Made by a program: the position numbers and the translations under genes | In this document: positions 34,765 to 44,601 of the stretch, piece after piece | Layout: the number at the start of each line of letters is the position of its first letter | Position numbering within the stretch: position 1 is the stretch's first letter | The notes under the pieces: model-generated | Database searches by the model: none | Told to the model about the DNA's origin: nothing | What the model saw: only the letters and a program-made list of their open reading frames with translations | Source: Novosphingobium sp. Leaf2 | Lineage (GTDB): Bacteria; Pseudomonadota; Alphaproteobacteria; Sphingomonadales; Sphingomonadaceae | Assembly (NCBI RefSeq): GCF_001421325.1 | Contig: NZ_LMJY01000012.1 | Location: forward strand, 248,001 to 312,000 | Reading direction: 5' to 3' | DNA: 64,000 nt

Positions 34765-34782
34765 CCCCTGCATCAACAGGGG
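34765..34782 (+). repeat. Stem-loop in the leader of the GGDEF-EAL gene
   Basis: CCCCTG (34765-34770) and CAGGGG (34777-34782) form a stem with loop CATCAA, 25 bases before the GTG start. No T tract follows, so it may act on translation or RNA stability rather than termination. It is not a c-di-GMP riboswitch as far as can be seen. Confidence 0.4.
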
Positions 34783-34806
34783 GCGACACCCTTGGGGGGT
34801 TCGGCG

Positions 34807-36429
34807 GTGAGCGCACACGGTATCAATTCGATGTTCTGGAATACCACTCAGGACAACACGCGGCGTCAAATCGATATCGTGGCCCTCGGGATCGTCACCG
34901 CCTCGATTCTTCTGTTCGTGGCAGTCGGCAGCGCGATCGGGCCTTCGGTGGTGCGTTCGCTTTCAGGCGGCGGCCCCGGGCCCAACGCGTTCCTCCTCAA
35001 CGCCTTCCTCCTCAACATCGCGATCATCATCTTCGGATGGAGCCGCTACCGCGAACTGTGCGCCGAAATCGCAGCGCGCCGGCAGGCCGAACGCGAGGCG
35101 CTGCGTATGGCGAGCACCGATGCGATGACCGGTTTCCTCAACCGCCGCAGCTTCGACGCCGGTGTGGCGGCGCTACTGGCCCAGACGGCAGCCGGCAATC
35201 GGTCGTTAGCGCTCGTCATGATCGACCTCGACAACTTCAAGCAGGTCAACGACTATAACGGCCATGCCGTGGGCGACCTGCTGCTGCGCGAATGCGCCCG
35301 GCGAATGACGGCGGTCTTTCCCGCAAACGCGCTTATCGGCCGCATCGGCGGTGACGAATTTGCCGCTGCCCTGTTGTTCGATCCGCGGCGGCCCGGCACG
35401 ATGGAGCGCACTGCAACTGCGCTTGTGACGGCGATCGCGCAGCCCTTGCAGGTGGGCGATGTGTTTATCGACACGACGGCCTCGGTAGGGCTTGCTCGCT
35501 CCGACCAGCTGGAGGCCGACCACCGCGATGCGGCGGCCTTGCTGGATATGGCCGATGTCGCGATGTATCACGCCAAGCGGCAAGGGCGGAATGCCTATGC
35601 CTGGTTCGAGCCGCATATGGCGGACGAGATGCGCTTTCGCTCCGAACTGGAGCAAGGTATCCGTGAAGGCATCGGGCGCGGAGAATTCGTGCCATTCTAC
35701 GAACAGCAGATCGACCTGATGACGGGCGAGCTGACCGGCTTTGAAATGCTGGCACGGTGGGATTCGCCGCAGTTCGGGTTGATCGCGCCGGACATCTTCA
35801 TACCTGTCGCGGAAGAAATCGGCGCGATCGGGGACTTGTCGCAGAGCGTGATCGCGCAGGCGCTGGAAGACGCCCGGACATGGGATTCCAAGCTGACGCT
35901 GGCGGTAAACATTTCGCCGGTGCAATTGCGTGACCCCTGGTTCGCCCAGAAGTTGCTGCACCTTCTGGTCGACGCCAACTTTCCGCCCCAGCGGCTGGAA
36001 ATCGAGATTACCGAAAGCTGCCTGCACGACAATCTCGCCCAAGTGAGCGCCATCGTCACAAGCCTGAAAAATCAGGGCGTGTGCGTCAGCCTTGACGATT
36101 TCGGCACCGGCTACAGCTCGATCGGCCAGCTGCGCCACATTCCCTTCGACCGCATCAAGATCGACCGCAGCTTCGTCTCACGCCTGATCGAGGACAAGGA
36201 CAGCGCCGCCATCGTGCGCGCGATCGCTGTGCTGGGCGAAGGGCTGGACATGCCGGTGACGGCCGAGGGCATCGAAACGCAGGATGTGCTGGAGCACTTG
36301 CGCCAGTTCGCCGGCATCACCGGTCAAGGCTACCTATATGGCCGGCCCCGGCGCGCACACGAACTGAGCGACTGGCTGGAAAGCGGCAAGCCGGACGCCG
36401 ACGAAGACCCGCTTGCCAGGCGCGCCTGA
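34807..36429 (+). CDS. Membrane GGDEF-EAL protein (diguanylate cyclase/phosphodiesterase)
   Basis: 540 residues from GTG 34807, preceded by a GGGGGG tract 7 bases away; an ATG at 34831 is the alternative. Two hydrophobic segments near the N-terminus (about 25-45 and 60-80). The GGDEF domain (about 95-255) keeps the catalytic RIGGDEF motif but lacks the RxxD inhibitory site. The EAL domain (about 275-525) has EML in place of EAL, with ITES, DDFGTGYSS, KIDRSF and AEGIET. It should make or degrade c-di-GMP. A 15-base tandem duplication codes the repeat NAFLLNAFLLN in the second helix. Confidence 0.88.
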   Translation: MSAHGINSMFWNTTQDNTRRQIDIVALGIVTASILLFVAVGSAIGPSVVRSLSGGGPGPNAFLLNAFLLNIAIIIFGWSRYRELCAEIAARRQAEREALRMASTDAMTGFLNRRSFDAGVAALLAQTAAGNRSLALVMIDLDNFKQVNDYNGHAVGDLLLRECARRMTAVFPANALIGRIGGDEFAAALLFDPRRPGTMERTATALVTAIAQPLQVGDVFIDTTASVGLARSDQLEADHRDAAALLDMADVAMYHAKRQGRNAYAWFEPHMADEMRFRSELEQGIREGIGRGEFVPFYEQQIDLMTGELTGFEMLARWDSPQFGLIAPDIFIPVAEEIGAIGDLSQSVIAQALEDARTWDSKLTLAVNISPVQLRDPWFAQKLLHLLVDANFPPQRLEIEITESCLHDNLAQVSAIVTSLKNQGVCVSLDDFGTGYSSIGQLRHIPFDRIKIDRSFVSRLIEDKDSAAIVRAIAVLGEGLDMPVTAEGIETQDVLEHLRQFAGITGQGYLYGRPRRAHELSDWLESGKPDADEDPLARRA

Positions 36430-36461
36430 ACACCTGAGCTACGCCTGAGCCGCGCGATAAA

Positions 36462-36490
36462 TTGACCTTAGGCGCGCCAACACCTAGATC
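36462..36490 (+). promoter_or_regulatory. Candidate sigma-70-type promoter for dapF
   Basis: TTGACC (36462-36467), spacer of exactly 17 bases, and TAGATC (36485-36490). The predicted transcription start about 7 bases after the -10 box falls on the dapF ATG at 36498. No Shine-Dalgarno is visible before that ATG, so the mRNA could be leaderless. Confidence 0.4.
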
Positions 36491-36497
36491 GCGCGCA

Positions 36498-37316
36498 ATG
36501 CGGATCGACTTCACCAAGATGCACGGCCTGGGCAACGATTTCATCGTGCTCGATGGGCGCGAGGGTGCACTGCCACCGCTGGACGCAGCGTTCGCCGCTG
36601 CGCTGGCGGACCGGCACACCGGCATCGGCTGCGATCAGCTGATCGTGCTGCACCCATCCGACAGGGCGGATTTTCGCATGCGCATCTACAACGCGGACGG
36701 CAGCGAAGTGGAAGCATGCGGCAACGCCACCCGGGCAGTGGGGCTGCTCCACGGTCGCCCTGCCCGCATCGAAACGCTGGGCGGTATCATCACCTCAAGC
36801 CCTGCCCAAGGCGGCATCAGCGTCGAAATGGGCACGCCGAGCTTCGATTGGGACGCGATCCCTTTAGCCTTTGCGATGGACACGCAGGCAATGCCGGTGG
36901 CGTGGGAAGCACTGGTCAACCCCGTGGCCGTGAACGTGGGCAACCCCCACGTCATCTTCTTCGTGGCCGATCCCTACGCCATCGACATGGCGCGCCTGGG
37001 GCCCATGATCGAGACCGACCCGCTGTTCCCCGCCCGCATCAACGTGAACGTCGCTGCCGTCACCGCGCGCGATGCCATCACCTTGCGGGTGTGGGAGCGC
37101 GGTGCGGGCCTGACGCGCGCATGCGGCACCGGTGCATGCGCCACGGCCATCGGCGCCATGAAGCGCGGCCTTGTGGACCGGCGCGTCACCGTCACCCTGC
37201 CCGGCGGTCCGCTGAAGATCGCATGGCGCGAGGACGGCGAGATCGTGATGACCGGGCCAGCCACCGAATCGTTTCGCGGCAGCTTCGATCCGGCGGATTT
37301 CGGGATCGCGCTTTGA
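36498..37316 (+). CDS. dapF: Diaminopimelate epimerase
   Basis: 272 residues from ATG 36498. The start MRIDFTKMHGLGNDFIVLDG is typical of the family. The two catalytic Cys are in EACGNATRAVG and TRACGTGACATA. It converts LL- to meso-diaminopimelate for peptidoglycan and lysine synthesis. The stop overlaps the TTG start of mtaB (TTGA), and the operon continues with ftsY and ispZ. Confidence 0.95.
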   Translation: MRIDFTKMHGLGNDFIVLDGREGALPPLDAAFAAALADRHTGIGCDQLIVLHPSDRADFRMRIYNADGSEVEACGNATRAVGLLHGRPARIETLGGIITSSPAQGGISVEMGTPSFDWDAIPLAFAMDTQAMPVAWEALVNPVAVNVGNPHVIFFVADPYAIDMARLGPMIETDPLFPARINVNVAAVTARDAITLRVWERGAGLTRACGTGACATAIGAMKRGLVDRRVTVTLPGGPLKIAWREDGEIVMTGPATESFRGSFDPADFGIAL

Positions 37317-38491
37317 CGGTTGAGGTCCACTCACTCGGCTGCCGGCTCAACCTTGCCGAAAGCGAGACGTTGCGCGGTCTGCTGGCTGATGCGCAGGATC
37401 TTGTCGTCATCAATTCGTGCGCTGTCACCGCCGAAGCGGTGCGCCAGACCCGTCAGACCATCCGCCGCGCGCGCCGCGCGCGGCCTAACGCCCGCCTCAT
37501 CGTGACCGGATGCGCCGCGCAGGTCGAGCGCGAGGCGCTGGCCGCGATGCCCGAGGTTGACGGGCTGGTGGCCAACACCGCCAAGCTCGATCCGCGCGCC
37601 TGGAACATCGCCCCGGCCACCACGGCTCGGCCCCGGCAAGCCTATACCCGCGGCTTCGTGCAGGTGCAGAACGGCTGCGACCATGCCTGCACGTTCTGCG
37701 TCATTCCCCAAGGCCGCGGCCCCAGCCGCTCACGCACCGTTGCGGACGTGCTGGACGATGTCGCCGTGCATCTGGACGCCGGCGTGCAGGAAATCGTGCT
37801 GACCGGGGTGGACCTTACCTCTTGGGGCGGCGACCTGCCCGGCAGCCCGCGCCTTGGCGCGTTGGCCGAGGCCCTGCTCATCCGCTTTCCCGATCTGCCG
37901 CGCCTGCGTTTGTCCTCCATCGACGGTGCGGAAGTGGACCCGGCGCTGTTCGAACTGCTGGCGGGCGATGCGCGGGTAATGCCGCATGTGCACCTCTCGC
38001 TCCAGCACGGGCATGACCTGATGCTCAAGCGCATGAAGCGCCGCCATACCCGCGCGGATGCCATCGCGCTGGTGCAAGGTCTGCGCGCTCGCCGACCGGA
38101 GATCGCCATCGGCGCGGATCTGATCGCCGGCTTTCCCACCGAAGATGACGCCGCCCACTCAGCCAACTTGTCCATCATCGCGGAACTGGGCGTAGTTCAC
38201 GGCCACGTGTTCCCCTACTCCCAGCGCCCCGGCACACCAGCCGCGCGCATGCCGCAAGTGGATCACGCCCTCATCCGCAGCCGAGCGAGCGCCTTGCGCG
38301 CGGCGATCGCGGACGTGCGCGCCGCGTGGCTTGCGGGGCATCTGGGCAAGCCGCTAAGGGTGCTTGCTGAAAAGGGTGGAACCGGCCACGCGGAAGACTT
38401 CGCGCCCGTGCGATTGCCCCCCGGCACCGTGCCCGGCACCCTGATAAGCACCACCCCGACCCGCATAGTCGAAGGAATATTGGAAGCATGA
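37313..38491 (+). CDS. mtaB: tRNA (t6A37) methylthiotransferase MtaB
   Basis: 392 residues beginning at TTG 37313, which overlaps the dapF stop; no ATG or GTG fits the family N-terminus. The UPF0004 domain has three Cys (LGCRLN, NSCAVT, TGCAAQ) for an auxiliary 4Fe-4S cluster. The radical-SAM motif is CDHACTFC, followed by GADLIAGFPTEDD. A TRAM-like C-terminus is short. The enzyme adds a methylthio group to t6A37 of tRNA. The 4-base overlap with ftsY (ATGA) supports co-transcription. Confidence 0.9.
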   Translation: MTVEVHSLGCRLNLAESETLRGLLADAQDLVVINSCAVTAEAVRQTRQTIRRARRARPNARLIVTGCAAQVEREALAAMPEVDGLVANTAKLDPRAWNIAPATTARPRQAYTRGFVQVQNGCDHACTFCVIPQGRGPSRSRTVADVLDDVAVHLDAGVQEIVLTGVDLTSWGGDLPGSPRLGALAEALLIRFPDLPRLRLSSIDGAEVDPALFELLAGDARVMPHVHLSLQHGHDLMLKRMKRRHTRADAIALVQGLRARRPEIAIGADLIAGFPTEDDAAHSANLSIIAELGVVHGHVFPYSQRPGTPAARMPQVDHALIRSRASALRAAIADVRAAWLAGHLGKPLRVLAEKGGTGHAEDFAPVRLPPGTVPGTLISTTPTRIVEGILEA

Positions 38492-39441
38492 GCATCGACG
38501 ACCAGCAGACCGGAGACGCTTCCGGCGCGGACTGGTCCGACCGTCTGTTCGGGGGCTTTCGCAAGACCTCCGAGCGTCTTGCCGGCAACTTGTCCGGCAT
38601 TGTCGGTGCCTCGCGCCTGACGAGCGCGCAGCTTGACGATCTGGAAGATGCGCTGATCATGTCGGACCTTGGCCCGCGCGCCGCCGCCCGCATCCGTGAC
38701 CAGCTGGCCGCAGAGCGGTTCGAACGCGACGCCGACGAGCGGGCGATCATGGAAGTGGTCGCCCGCGAAATCGCCGAGATCCTGCGCCCGGTCGCCAAGC
38801 CGCTCGACATCATCGCGTTTCCCCGCCCGCAGGTGATCCTGGTGATCGGCGTCAACGGTTCGGGCAAGACCACCACGATCGCCAAGCTGGCGCATTTGTT
38901 CCAGGAGCAGGACTATTCGGTGATGCTGGCGGCGGGTGACACGTTCCGCGCTGCCGCCATCGGGCAATTGCGCGTGTGGGCGGACCGGCTGGCCATCCCC
39001 ATCGTCACCGGCCCCGAAGGCGGCGATCCCGCGTCCGTCGTGTTCGATGCGGTGAAGGCGGCCACCGATACCGGAATCGACGCGCTGATCGTGGATACTG
39101 CCGGGCGCCTGCAGAACAAGCGCGAGTTGATGGACGAACTTGCCAAGATCCACCGCGTGCTGGGCCGCATCAACCCGGCGGCCCCGCACGACGTGGTGCT
39201 GGTGCTCGATGCCACCAACGGCCAGAACGCGCTGTCGCAGATCGAGATCTTCAAGCAGGTGGCCAACGTGACCGGCCTGATCATGACCAAGCTGGATGGC
39301 ACCGCGCGCGGGGGCATCCTGGTGGCGGCGGCCGAACAATACGGTCTGCCCATCCACGCCATCGGCGTCGGCGAAAAGATCGACGACCTGCGCCCCTTCA
39401 ATCCCGACCTGCTCGCGCGGGTCATCGCCGGGATCGCCTGA
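38488..39441 (+). CDS. ftsY: Signal recognition particle receptor FtsY
   Basis: 317 residues, a short form lacking the long acidic A domain. The N domain (about 15-100) is followed by the GTPase G domain with G1 GVNGSGKTTTIAKLA, G3 DTAGRLQNK, G4 TKLDGTARGG. It docks ribosome-SRP complexes to the membrane. ATG overlaps the mtaB stop, and the stop overlaps the ispZ start (TGATG). Confidence 0.95.
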   Translation: MSIDDQQTGDASGADWSDRLFGGFRKTSERLAGNLSGIVGASRLTSAQLDDLEDALIMSDLGPRAAARIRDQLAAERFERDADERAIMEVVAREIAEILRPVAKPLDIIAFPRPQVILVIGVNGSGKTTTIAKLAHLFQEQDYSVMLAAGDTFRAAAIGQLRVWADRLAIPIVTGPEGGDPASVVFDAVKAATDTGIDALIVDTAGRLQNKRELMDELAKIHRVLGRINPAAPHDVVLVLDATNGQNALSQIEIFKQVANVTGLIMTKLDGTARGGILVAAAEQYGLPIHAIGVGEKIDDLRPFNPDLLARVIAGIA

Positions 39442-40106
39442 TGACGACTGACACTGCCAAGCCCAAGCCGAAGGCCAGCTGGCTTAACCTTGTGGTCGAT
39501 TACGGGCCGCTGCTCGTGTTCTTCCTGGCGTATCGCCATTTCTCGCCGGAGGGCGATGCGCAGCCGCTCGCCACCGTGGCCGCCGTCATCAAGGGCACCA
39601 TCGCCTTTATGGTCGCCACGGTCATCGCGCTGGTGGTGTCCAAATGGCGTCTGGGCCACATATCGCCGATGCTGTGGCTGACCACGGTGCTGATCCTGGG
39701 CTTCGGCTCACTCACCGTGATTTTCCATGATCCGTTCTGGATTCAGGTGAAGCCGACCGCGGTCTACGTGATGTTCGCGGTGGTGCTGTTCGTCGGGCTG
39801 TGGCGCGGCAAGCCGATGCTGAAATACCTGCTGCAATCCGCGTTCGAGGGTTTGAACGACGAAGGCTGGATGAAGCTGTCACGCAATTGGGCGTGGTTCT
39901 TCGTGTTCCTGGCGGCGCTGAACGAGGGGCTGCGCTGGAAATTCAACGTAGCCAACGGCAACTTCGGCACGTGGCTACAGCTGAAAGTCTGGCTGTTCAC
40001 CGTGCTGTCGTTCGTGTTCACGTTCTCGCAGCTGCCGATGGTGCTGAAGCACGGCATGGGTGATGACGCGAAGGAAGAACTGATCGAAACGCCGCCGCAC
40101 GACTGA
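39441..40106 (+). CDS. ispZ: Septation protein A (YciB/IspZ family)
   Basis: 221 residues with five or six membrane helices. Typical segments are WLNLVVDYGPLLVFFLAY, WLTTVLILGFGSLTVIF, WIQVKPTAVYVMFAVVLF and LLQSAFEGLNDEGWMKLSRNWAWFF. Known as intracellular septation protein A; exact function unsettled, linked to envelope and division. ATG overlaps the ftsY stop as TGATG. Confidence 0.93.
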   Translation: MTTDTAKPKPKASWLNLVVDYGPLLVFFLAYRHFSPEGDAQPLATVAAVIKGTIAFMVATVIALVVSKWRLGHISPMLWLTTVLILGFGSLTVIFHDPFWIQVKPTAVYVMFAVVLFVGLWRGKPMLKYLLQSAFEGLNDEGWMKLSRNWAWFFVFLAALNEGLRWKFNVANGNFGTWLQLKVWLFTVLSFVFTFSQLPMVLKHGMGDDAKEELIETPPHD

Positions 40107-40154
40107 GGCGGCAGGCGCTGACGCAAAAGTGGCCCGCAGAGCCTTGGGAGGGGC

Positions 40155-40859
40155 ATGGGAACGGCAGGGACGATCATCGTGGTCGGGCGCACCAACACGG
40201 TGCGGCAATCCGATGCCATCCGCGCGCTGCTGCTACGCCTGGAAGCATGCGGCTTTACCCTGGTGTGGTTCCAGTCACACTACACGTTGTCCTACGCGCG
40301 AGTCACCGCACGGATAGAGCGGAAATTTCCCGCCCTCTCCTGCCTGCGTGACCGTCGACGATTTTCCTAGCGGCGTGTGGTACGCGTTGCGATGCGCGTG
40401 CTGCTGGTCGCGATGGACCAGCATCGTTACGATCACATCTACACTGCCCTGCGCGGCCAGCCCGCCAACACTGCGCGTCAGCTGCGAGTGATGCTGGATA
40501 CGATGGGCGGGCAGCCCGTCCACTTCGTGACCCATTCGGCAGGCGGTATATCGGCGACGATGCTGGCCGATCATCCGCAAGTCTCGCACATCGTCTGCTT
40601 CGGTTATCCGTTCCAGCACCCGCAGCACCCGCCGCAAGCCTTTCGCACCGCGCATCTCGCCAGCGTGAGAAAACCCCTGATGATCCTTCAAGGCGATGCC
40701 GACACCTATGGAAACGACGCGCGTGTTTTCGGTCGGCACCTGCCCCCAGATACGCGCACGGTGACGCTGGCATGTGATCACGACTACGATCCGCTGAGCG
40801 AGCAGGATCAGGATCGCGCCTTTGCCGCGCTGGCAGCCTTCCTGCCGCAGTCGGACTAG
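40155..40859 (+). pseudogene. Alpha/beta hydrolase gene interrupted by an in-frame TAG
   Basis: From ATG 40155 (ribosome-binding GGAGGGG just before it) the frame reads TIIVVGRTNTVRQSDAIRALL, a normal N-terminal strand-helix, and then meets TAG at 40368-40370 after 71 residues. The same frame continues as 160 residues from about 40377, with the hydrolase nucleophile THSAGG, QGDADTYG (Asp region) and CDHDYDPL (His region). No other frame replaces it. Either a nonsense mutation inactivated the gene, or the two pieces are expressed separately or by readthrough. A sequencing error at one base would also explain it. Confidence 0.6.
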
Positions 40860-40873
40860 GTCGCGCCCGGCTG

Positions 40874-42829
40874 TCAGATCTCCAGCTGGCTACCCAGTTC
40901 AACAACACGGTTGGTGGGGAGGCGGAAGAACTCCATCGCGCTGGCGGCGTTGCGCATCATCCACGCGAACAGCTTTTCCCGCCAGATCGCCATGCCTGGC
41001 TTTTCAGATGCGACGAGCGTCTGACGTGAAAGGAAGAAGCTGGTCTTCATCATCTCGAACGGACCGCCGCACATCGGCGCATGGGCCAGCGCCGCCGGAA
41101 TGTCGGTTTCCTCCATGAAGCCGTAGCGCACGGTCATGCGATAGAATCCCTGGCCCAGATCGGCCACGGTGAACCGCTCGTTCGCCTCGACGTATGGGCC
41201 GTCCTGCACTTCCACCGTCAGCACCACCACCCGTTCATGCAACACCTTGTTGTGCTTGATGTTATGCAGCAGCGCCGATGGTACGCCCACGTTGGACGAG
41301 GCCAGAAAAATTGCCGTGCCCGGCACCCGCGCGGCGCTGCCGTGGGCGCTTTTGGCAAAGACGTTGAGCGGCAAGGCCGCCTCGGTCATCCGCTCGCGCA
41401 TCAGGCGGCGGCCCCGGTTCCACGTGGTGAGCAGGGTGAAGGCGATACCGCCGATCATCAGCGGGAACCAGCCGCCGTCCGGCACCTTGGTGGCGTTGGC
41501 GGCGAAGTAGGCGCCATCGACCAGGAAGAACAGGGCGATGAACGGCGCGGCCATCCACAGTTTCCAGCGCCACAGCGCGATCACCAGCACCGCCATCAGG
41601 CAGGTGTCGATGAGCATCGCCCCGGTCACCGCGATCCCGTAGGCGGACGCCAGATTGGACGAGTTCTGGAACACCAGCACCAGAACGATCACACCGGTCA
41701 TCAGCGCCCAGTTCACGAAAGGGATGTAGATCTGCCCAACTTCATGTTCGCTGGTGTGCCGCGTGGACAAGCGCGGTATGAAGCCCAGTTGCATCGCCTG
41801 ATGGGTGATCGAGAACGCGCCAGAGATCACCGCCTGGCTGGCGATGAAGGTGGCGCACGTGGCCAGGATCACCAGCGGCAGGCGCAGCGATTCGGGCGCA
41901 AGGTTGAAGAACGGGTTCTCCATCGCCACTGCCGCCTGCGCGTCGTCGAGGCTCAGGATCATCGCGGCCTGCCCGAAGTAGTTGATGAGCAGGCACGGCA
42001 TCACCACGCTGAACCATGACAGGCGCAACGGTCCGCGCCCGAAGTGGCCCATGTCCGAATACAGCGCTTCCGCGCCCGTCACCGCCAGCACCACCGAGCC
42101 CAGCGCCAGGAAGCCCAGGATCTTGTCGGTCAGGAAGAACTGGATGGCGTACCAAGGGTTGAGCGCGACCAGCACCTGCGGCATCTGAATCAGATGGTAG
42201 ATGCCAAGCACCGCCAGCGTGGCGAAATACAGCACCATGATCGGTGAAAACAGCGCGCCGATCCGCGCCGTGCCGCGCTTCTGGATGATGAACAGCCCCA
42301 CCAGCAGCACCAGCGCGATCGGCAGAACGAACGGGGAAAGGCTGGATTCGACCACCGTCAGGCCTTCCACGGCGGACAGCACGGACACCGCCGGGGTAAT
42401 CATCGAATCGCCATAGAACAGCGAGGTCGCGAAGACGCCCAGCAGCACGAGCAGCGGGCTATAGCGGGTCTTGCGGATCGTGCCGGAAATCAGCGCCACC
42501 AGCGCCAGGCTGCCGCCCTGCCCCTTGTTGTCGGCGCGCATCAGCACGCTGACGTACTGGACCGACACCACCAGCGTCATCGACCAGAAGATCAGGCTGA
42601 CGACGCCTAGAATGTGCAGTTCGTCGATCGCCAGCGGATGCGGTCCGACAAACGTTTCCCGGAACGCATAGATCGGGCTGGTGCCGATATCGCCAAATAC
42701 GACGCCCACTGCACCGAGCGCGAGCTTGGTGATATTGCCTGTGCCGTGCTTGCCGCCTGACGGCGCAGAGGCATGAGACTCGTCGATCGTCGCAGGGACG
42801 TAAGACGTGTCCGCTGGTGAATCACTCAT
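40874..42829 (-). CDS. kup: Low-affinity potassium uptake protein Kup
   Basis: 651 residues. The N-terminal half has about 12 membrane helices. It opens with [21 protein letters not shown], continues with [10 protein letters not shown], and contains [19 protein letters not shown], the strongly conserved Kup selectivity region. A cytoplasmic C-terminal domain follows (from about 480). It imports potassium with protons. Stands alone between the split hydrolase gene (convergent, 15 bases apart) and the ccm cluster. Confidence 0.95.
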   Translation of the reverse strand: MSDSPADTSYVPATIDESHASAPSGGKHGTGNITKLALGAVGVVFGDIGTSPIYAFRETFVGPHPLAIDELHILGVVSLIFWSMTLVVSVQYVSVLMRADNKGQGGSLALVALISGTIRKTRYSPLLVLLGVFATSLFYGDSMITPAVSVLSAVEGLTVVESSLSPFVLPIALVLLVGLFIIQKRGTARIGALFSPIMVLYFATLAVLGIYHLIQMPQVLVALNPWYAIQFFLTDKILGFLALGSVVLAVTGAEALYSDMGHFGRGPLRLSWFSVVMPCLLINYFGQAAMILSLDDAQAAVAMENPFFNLAPESLRLPLVILATCATFIASQAVISGAFSITHQAMQLGFIPRLSTRHTSEHEVGQIYIPFVNWALMTGVIVLVLVFQNSSNLASAYGIAVTGAMLIDTCLMAVLVIALWRWKLWMAAPFIALFFLVDGAYFAANATKVPDGGWFPLMIGGIAFTLLTTWNRGRRLMRERMTEAALPLNVFAKSAHGSAARVPGTAIFLASSNVGVPSALLHNIKHNKVLHERVVVLTVEVQDGPYVEANERFTVADLGQGFYRMTVRYGFMEETDIPAALAHAPMCGGPFEMMKTSFFLSRQTLVASEKPGMAIWREKLFAWMMRNAASAMEFFRLPTNRVVELGSQLEI

Positions 42830-42974
42830 TCAGGCGTCCTGTCATGGACTCGCAAGGCACGCTGGCAGCGTGCGCGGGAAGGCCTGCGCCGTTAGCAGCA
42901 TGCCCGCACGCAAGCAACGATACTTACATGGTCGTAAGGAATGGGCCCGACCAACGGATCGCGCTGCCGTTCGC

Positions 42975-43628
42975 TTAGCGCTGGTCTGGCGATGCCTGGG
43001 CCTTCTGCGCGGCCAGCACGGCGTCCAGTTGCATGAGCTGCTGGGCAAGCGGCAGGCGCCACGGCGCGTCTTCCGGCGCGCGCAAGACCAGTTCCAGCCA
43101 CAACTTGCGCGCCTGCGCCAGATCGCCTTGGCGTGCGTATGCGAGCCCCAGGAAGAAGGGGGGGCCCGGCGCATCAGCATCGGACTGCGCCGCGCGGCGA
43201 TAGGCATACAGCGAGGCGGGCGTCAGCGTGCCATCGGCGTGGGCCACCAGCGCGTTGGCCATCGCCAGCCATGCTTCGGAGTTACCGGGATCGGCCTGCA
43301 CCGCACCGCGCAGGATTTCCGCGGCATCGGCATATTCACCATTGCGCGCCAGTCCATCGGCGATGACGACCCAGTGGTTGGTAGGGGGAATGCCGCTTTT
43401 GCTGAACTTGGAACGCGCATCGACCATCGCCGCCGGATTGTCCGCCACCGGCTCGACAGTATCCTTGGGCGCGCCGGCCATCCGGGGCGATCCTTGCGCG
43501 GCATAACCGGCCAGGCCCAGCAGCAGCGTGCTTGCCACGGCCTCACGCGCACCGCGCGGCACCTTGAGCACGAACAGCAGAACCGTCAGCACGGCAATCA
43601 CCAGGAGGACGACTGGTATCCAGCCCAT
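42975..43628 (-). CDS. ccmI: Cytochrome c maturation TPR protein CcmI/CycH-like
   Basis: 217 residues from ATG 43628, which overlaps the ccmH stop as TGATG; a GTG 3 bases earlier is equivalent. An N-terminal membrane pair (about 1-40) precedes tetratricopeptide repeats (AEILRGAVQADPGNSEAWLAMANALV, FFLGLAYARQGDLAQARKLWLELV). CcmI holds the apocytochrome for heme attachment. It is last in the ccm operon. Confidence 0.87.
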   Translation of the reverse strand: MGWIPVVLLVIAVLTVLLFVLKVPRGAREAVASTLLLGLAGYAAQGSPRMAGAPKDTVEPVADNPAAMVDARSKFSKSGIPPTNHWVVIADGLARNGEYADAAEILRGAVQADPGNSEAWLAMANALVAHADGTLTPASLYAYRRAAQSDADAPGPPFFLGLAYARQGDLAQARKLWLELVLRAPEDAPWRLPLAQQLMQLDAVLAAQKAQASPDQR

Positions 43629-44041
43629 CACGCGCTCTTTCTACGGGTAAAGCGCCGACGCAGCAGCAGGAACGCCACCAGCGCCAGCACCACGGGCAGC
43701 GCGAACAGCGGCCAGGTCAGCCCCGTCAGCTGCGGCGCATAACTGACATAATCGCCATACCGCTCGATCAGCCATTGCCGGATGGCTTCAGGCTGTTCGC
43801 CGCGCGCGATGCGTTCACGTACCAGCGATCGCATCGCCCCGGCAATCGGCGCATCCGAATCGGCGATCGACTGGCCCTGACATTGCAGGCAGCGCAGCGT
43901 TTCCATCAGCCGCTGCGCGCGTGCTTCCTGCGCCGCGTCGGCCAGCTGGCGATAGGCGTACGGTGCGGTGGATTGCGCCTCCTGCGCGAGCGCGGGCGCG
44001 GCAAGGGCGATGGCCACAGACAGCAGGAGCAGACGCTTCAC
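43628..44041 (-). CDS. ccmH: Cytochrome c maturation protein CcmH
   Basis: 137 residues with signal peptide (AAPALAQ), the redox motif LRCLQCQGQSIADSDAPIA (CxxC), and a C-terminal membrane anchor (LTWPLFALPVVLALVAFLLL). It reduces apocytochrome CXXCH before heme ligation. Start overlaps the ccmG stop (ATGA). Confidence 0.94.
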   Translation of the reverse strand: MKRLLLLSVAIALAAPALAQEAQSTAPYAYRQLADAAQEARAQRLMETLRCLQCQGQSIADSDAPIAGAMRSLVRERIARGEQPEAIRQWLIERYGDYVSYAPQLTGLTWPLFALPVVLALVAFLLLRRRFTRRKSA

Positions 44042-44601
44042 TGCTGCGCCTCCTTCAGCTTGCCCAGCAGCATGTCCACATGTTCAGGGCGAATCTCACC
44101 GATATGCTGGTAGACGATCACGCCCTCGCCATCGACGACATAGGTTTCCGGCACACCGGACGAACCGAGCGCGAGTTGCACTTGGCCATCATCATCCGCC
44201 CCGATGCGTTGGAACGGGTTGCCGTTCTGCGCCAGGAACGCCTGCAAGTCGGCGCGCGTGTCCCGCACGGAAATGCCTTCGATAGACACGCCGGCCTTGG
44301 CCAGTGCGCCCAGTTGCGGCGCTTCGACGCGGCACGGAATGCACCAGCTGGCAAAGATGTTGACCAGATGCGGCTTGCCATCGGCCAGCGCTGAACTGCG
44401 AAGGCCGGGCCGATCGGGAAGCGCGGGCGGCAACGCGAATTGCGGCATCGCCTTGCCTACCAGCGCGCTCGTCACGGTGCGGTCTGCCGGGCGCAGCAAC
44501 CCGACCAGCAGCAGGCCCGCGAACACGATAAACAGGCCCAGCGGCAGCCAGAGCATATATCCCGGCGCTTTAGGCGGCGGCGGTGAGGCTTGCGCACTCA
44601 T
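44038..44601 (-). CDS. ccmG: Thiol:disulfide oxidoreductase CcmG (DsbE)
   Basis: 187 residues with an N-terminal membrane anchor (about 12-35) and a thioredoxin fold with active site FASWCIPCRVE and VPETYVVDGEGVI. It supplies reductant to CcmH and apocytochrome. Overlaps ccmF and ccmH by 4 bases. Confidence 0.95.
   Translation of the reverse strand: MSAQASPPPPKAPGYMLWLPLGLFIVFAGLLLVGLLRPADRTVTSALVGKAMPQFALPPALPDRPGLRSSALADGKPHLVNIFASWCIPCRVEAPQLGALAKAGVSIEGISVRDTRADLQAFLAQNGNPFQRIGADDDGQVQLALGSSGVPETYVVDGEGVIVYQHIGEIRPEHVDMLLGKLKEAQQ

Noticed and set aside
34689..34806. c-di-GMP riboswitch upstream of the GGDEF-EAL gene
   Set aside because: Only a simple 6-base stem is present; the conserved GEMM core sequences are not seen.
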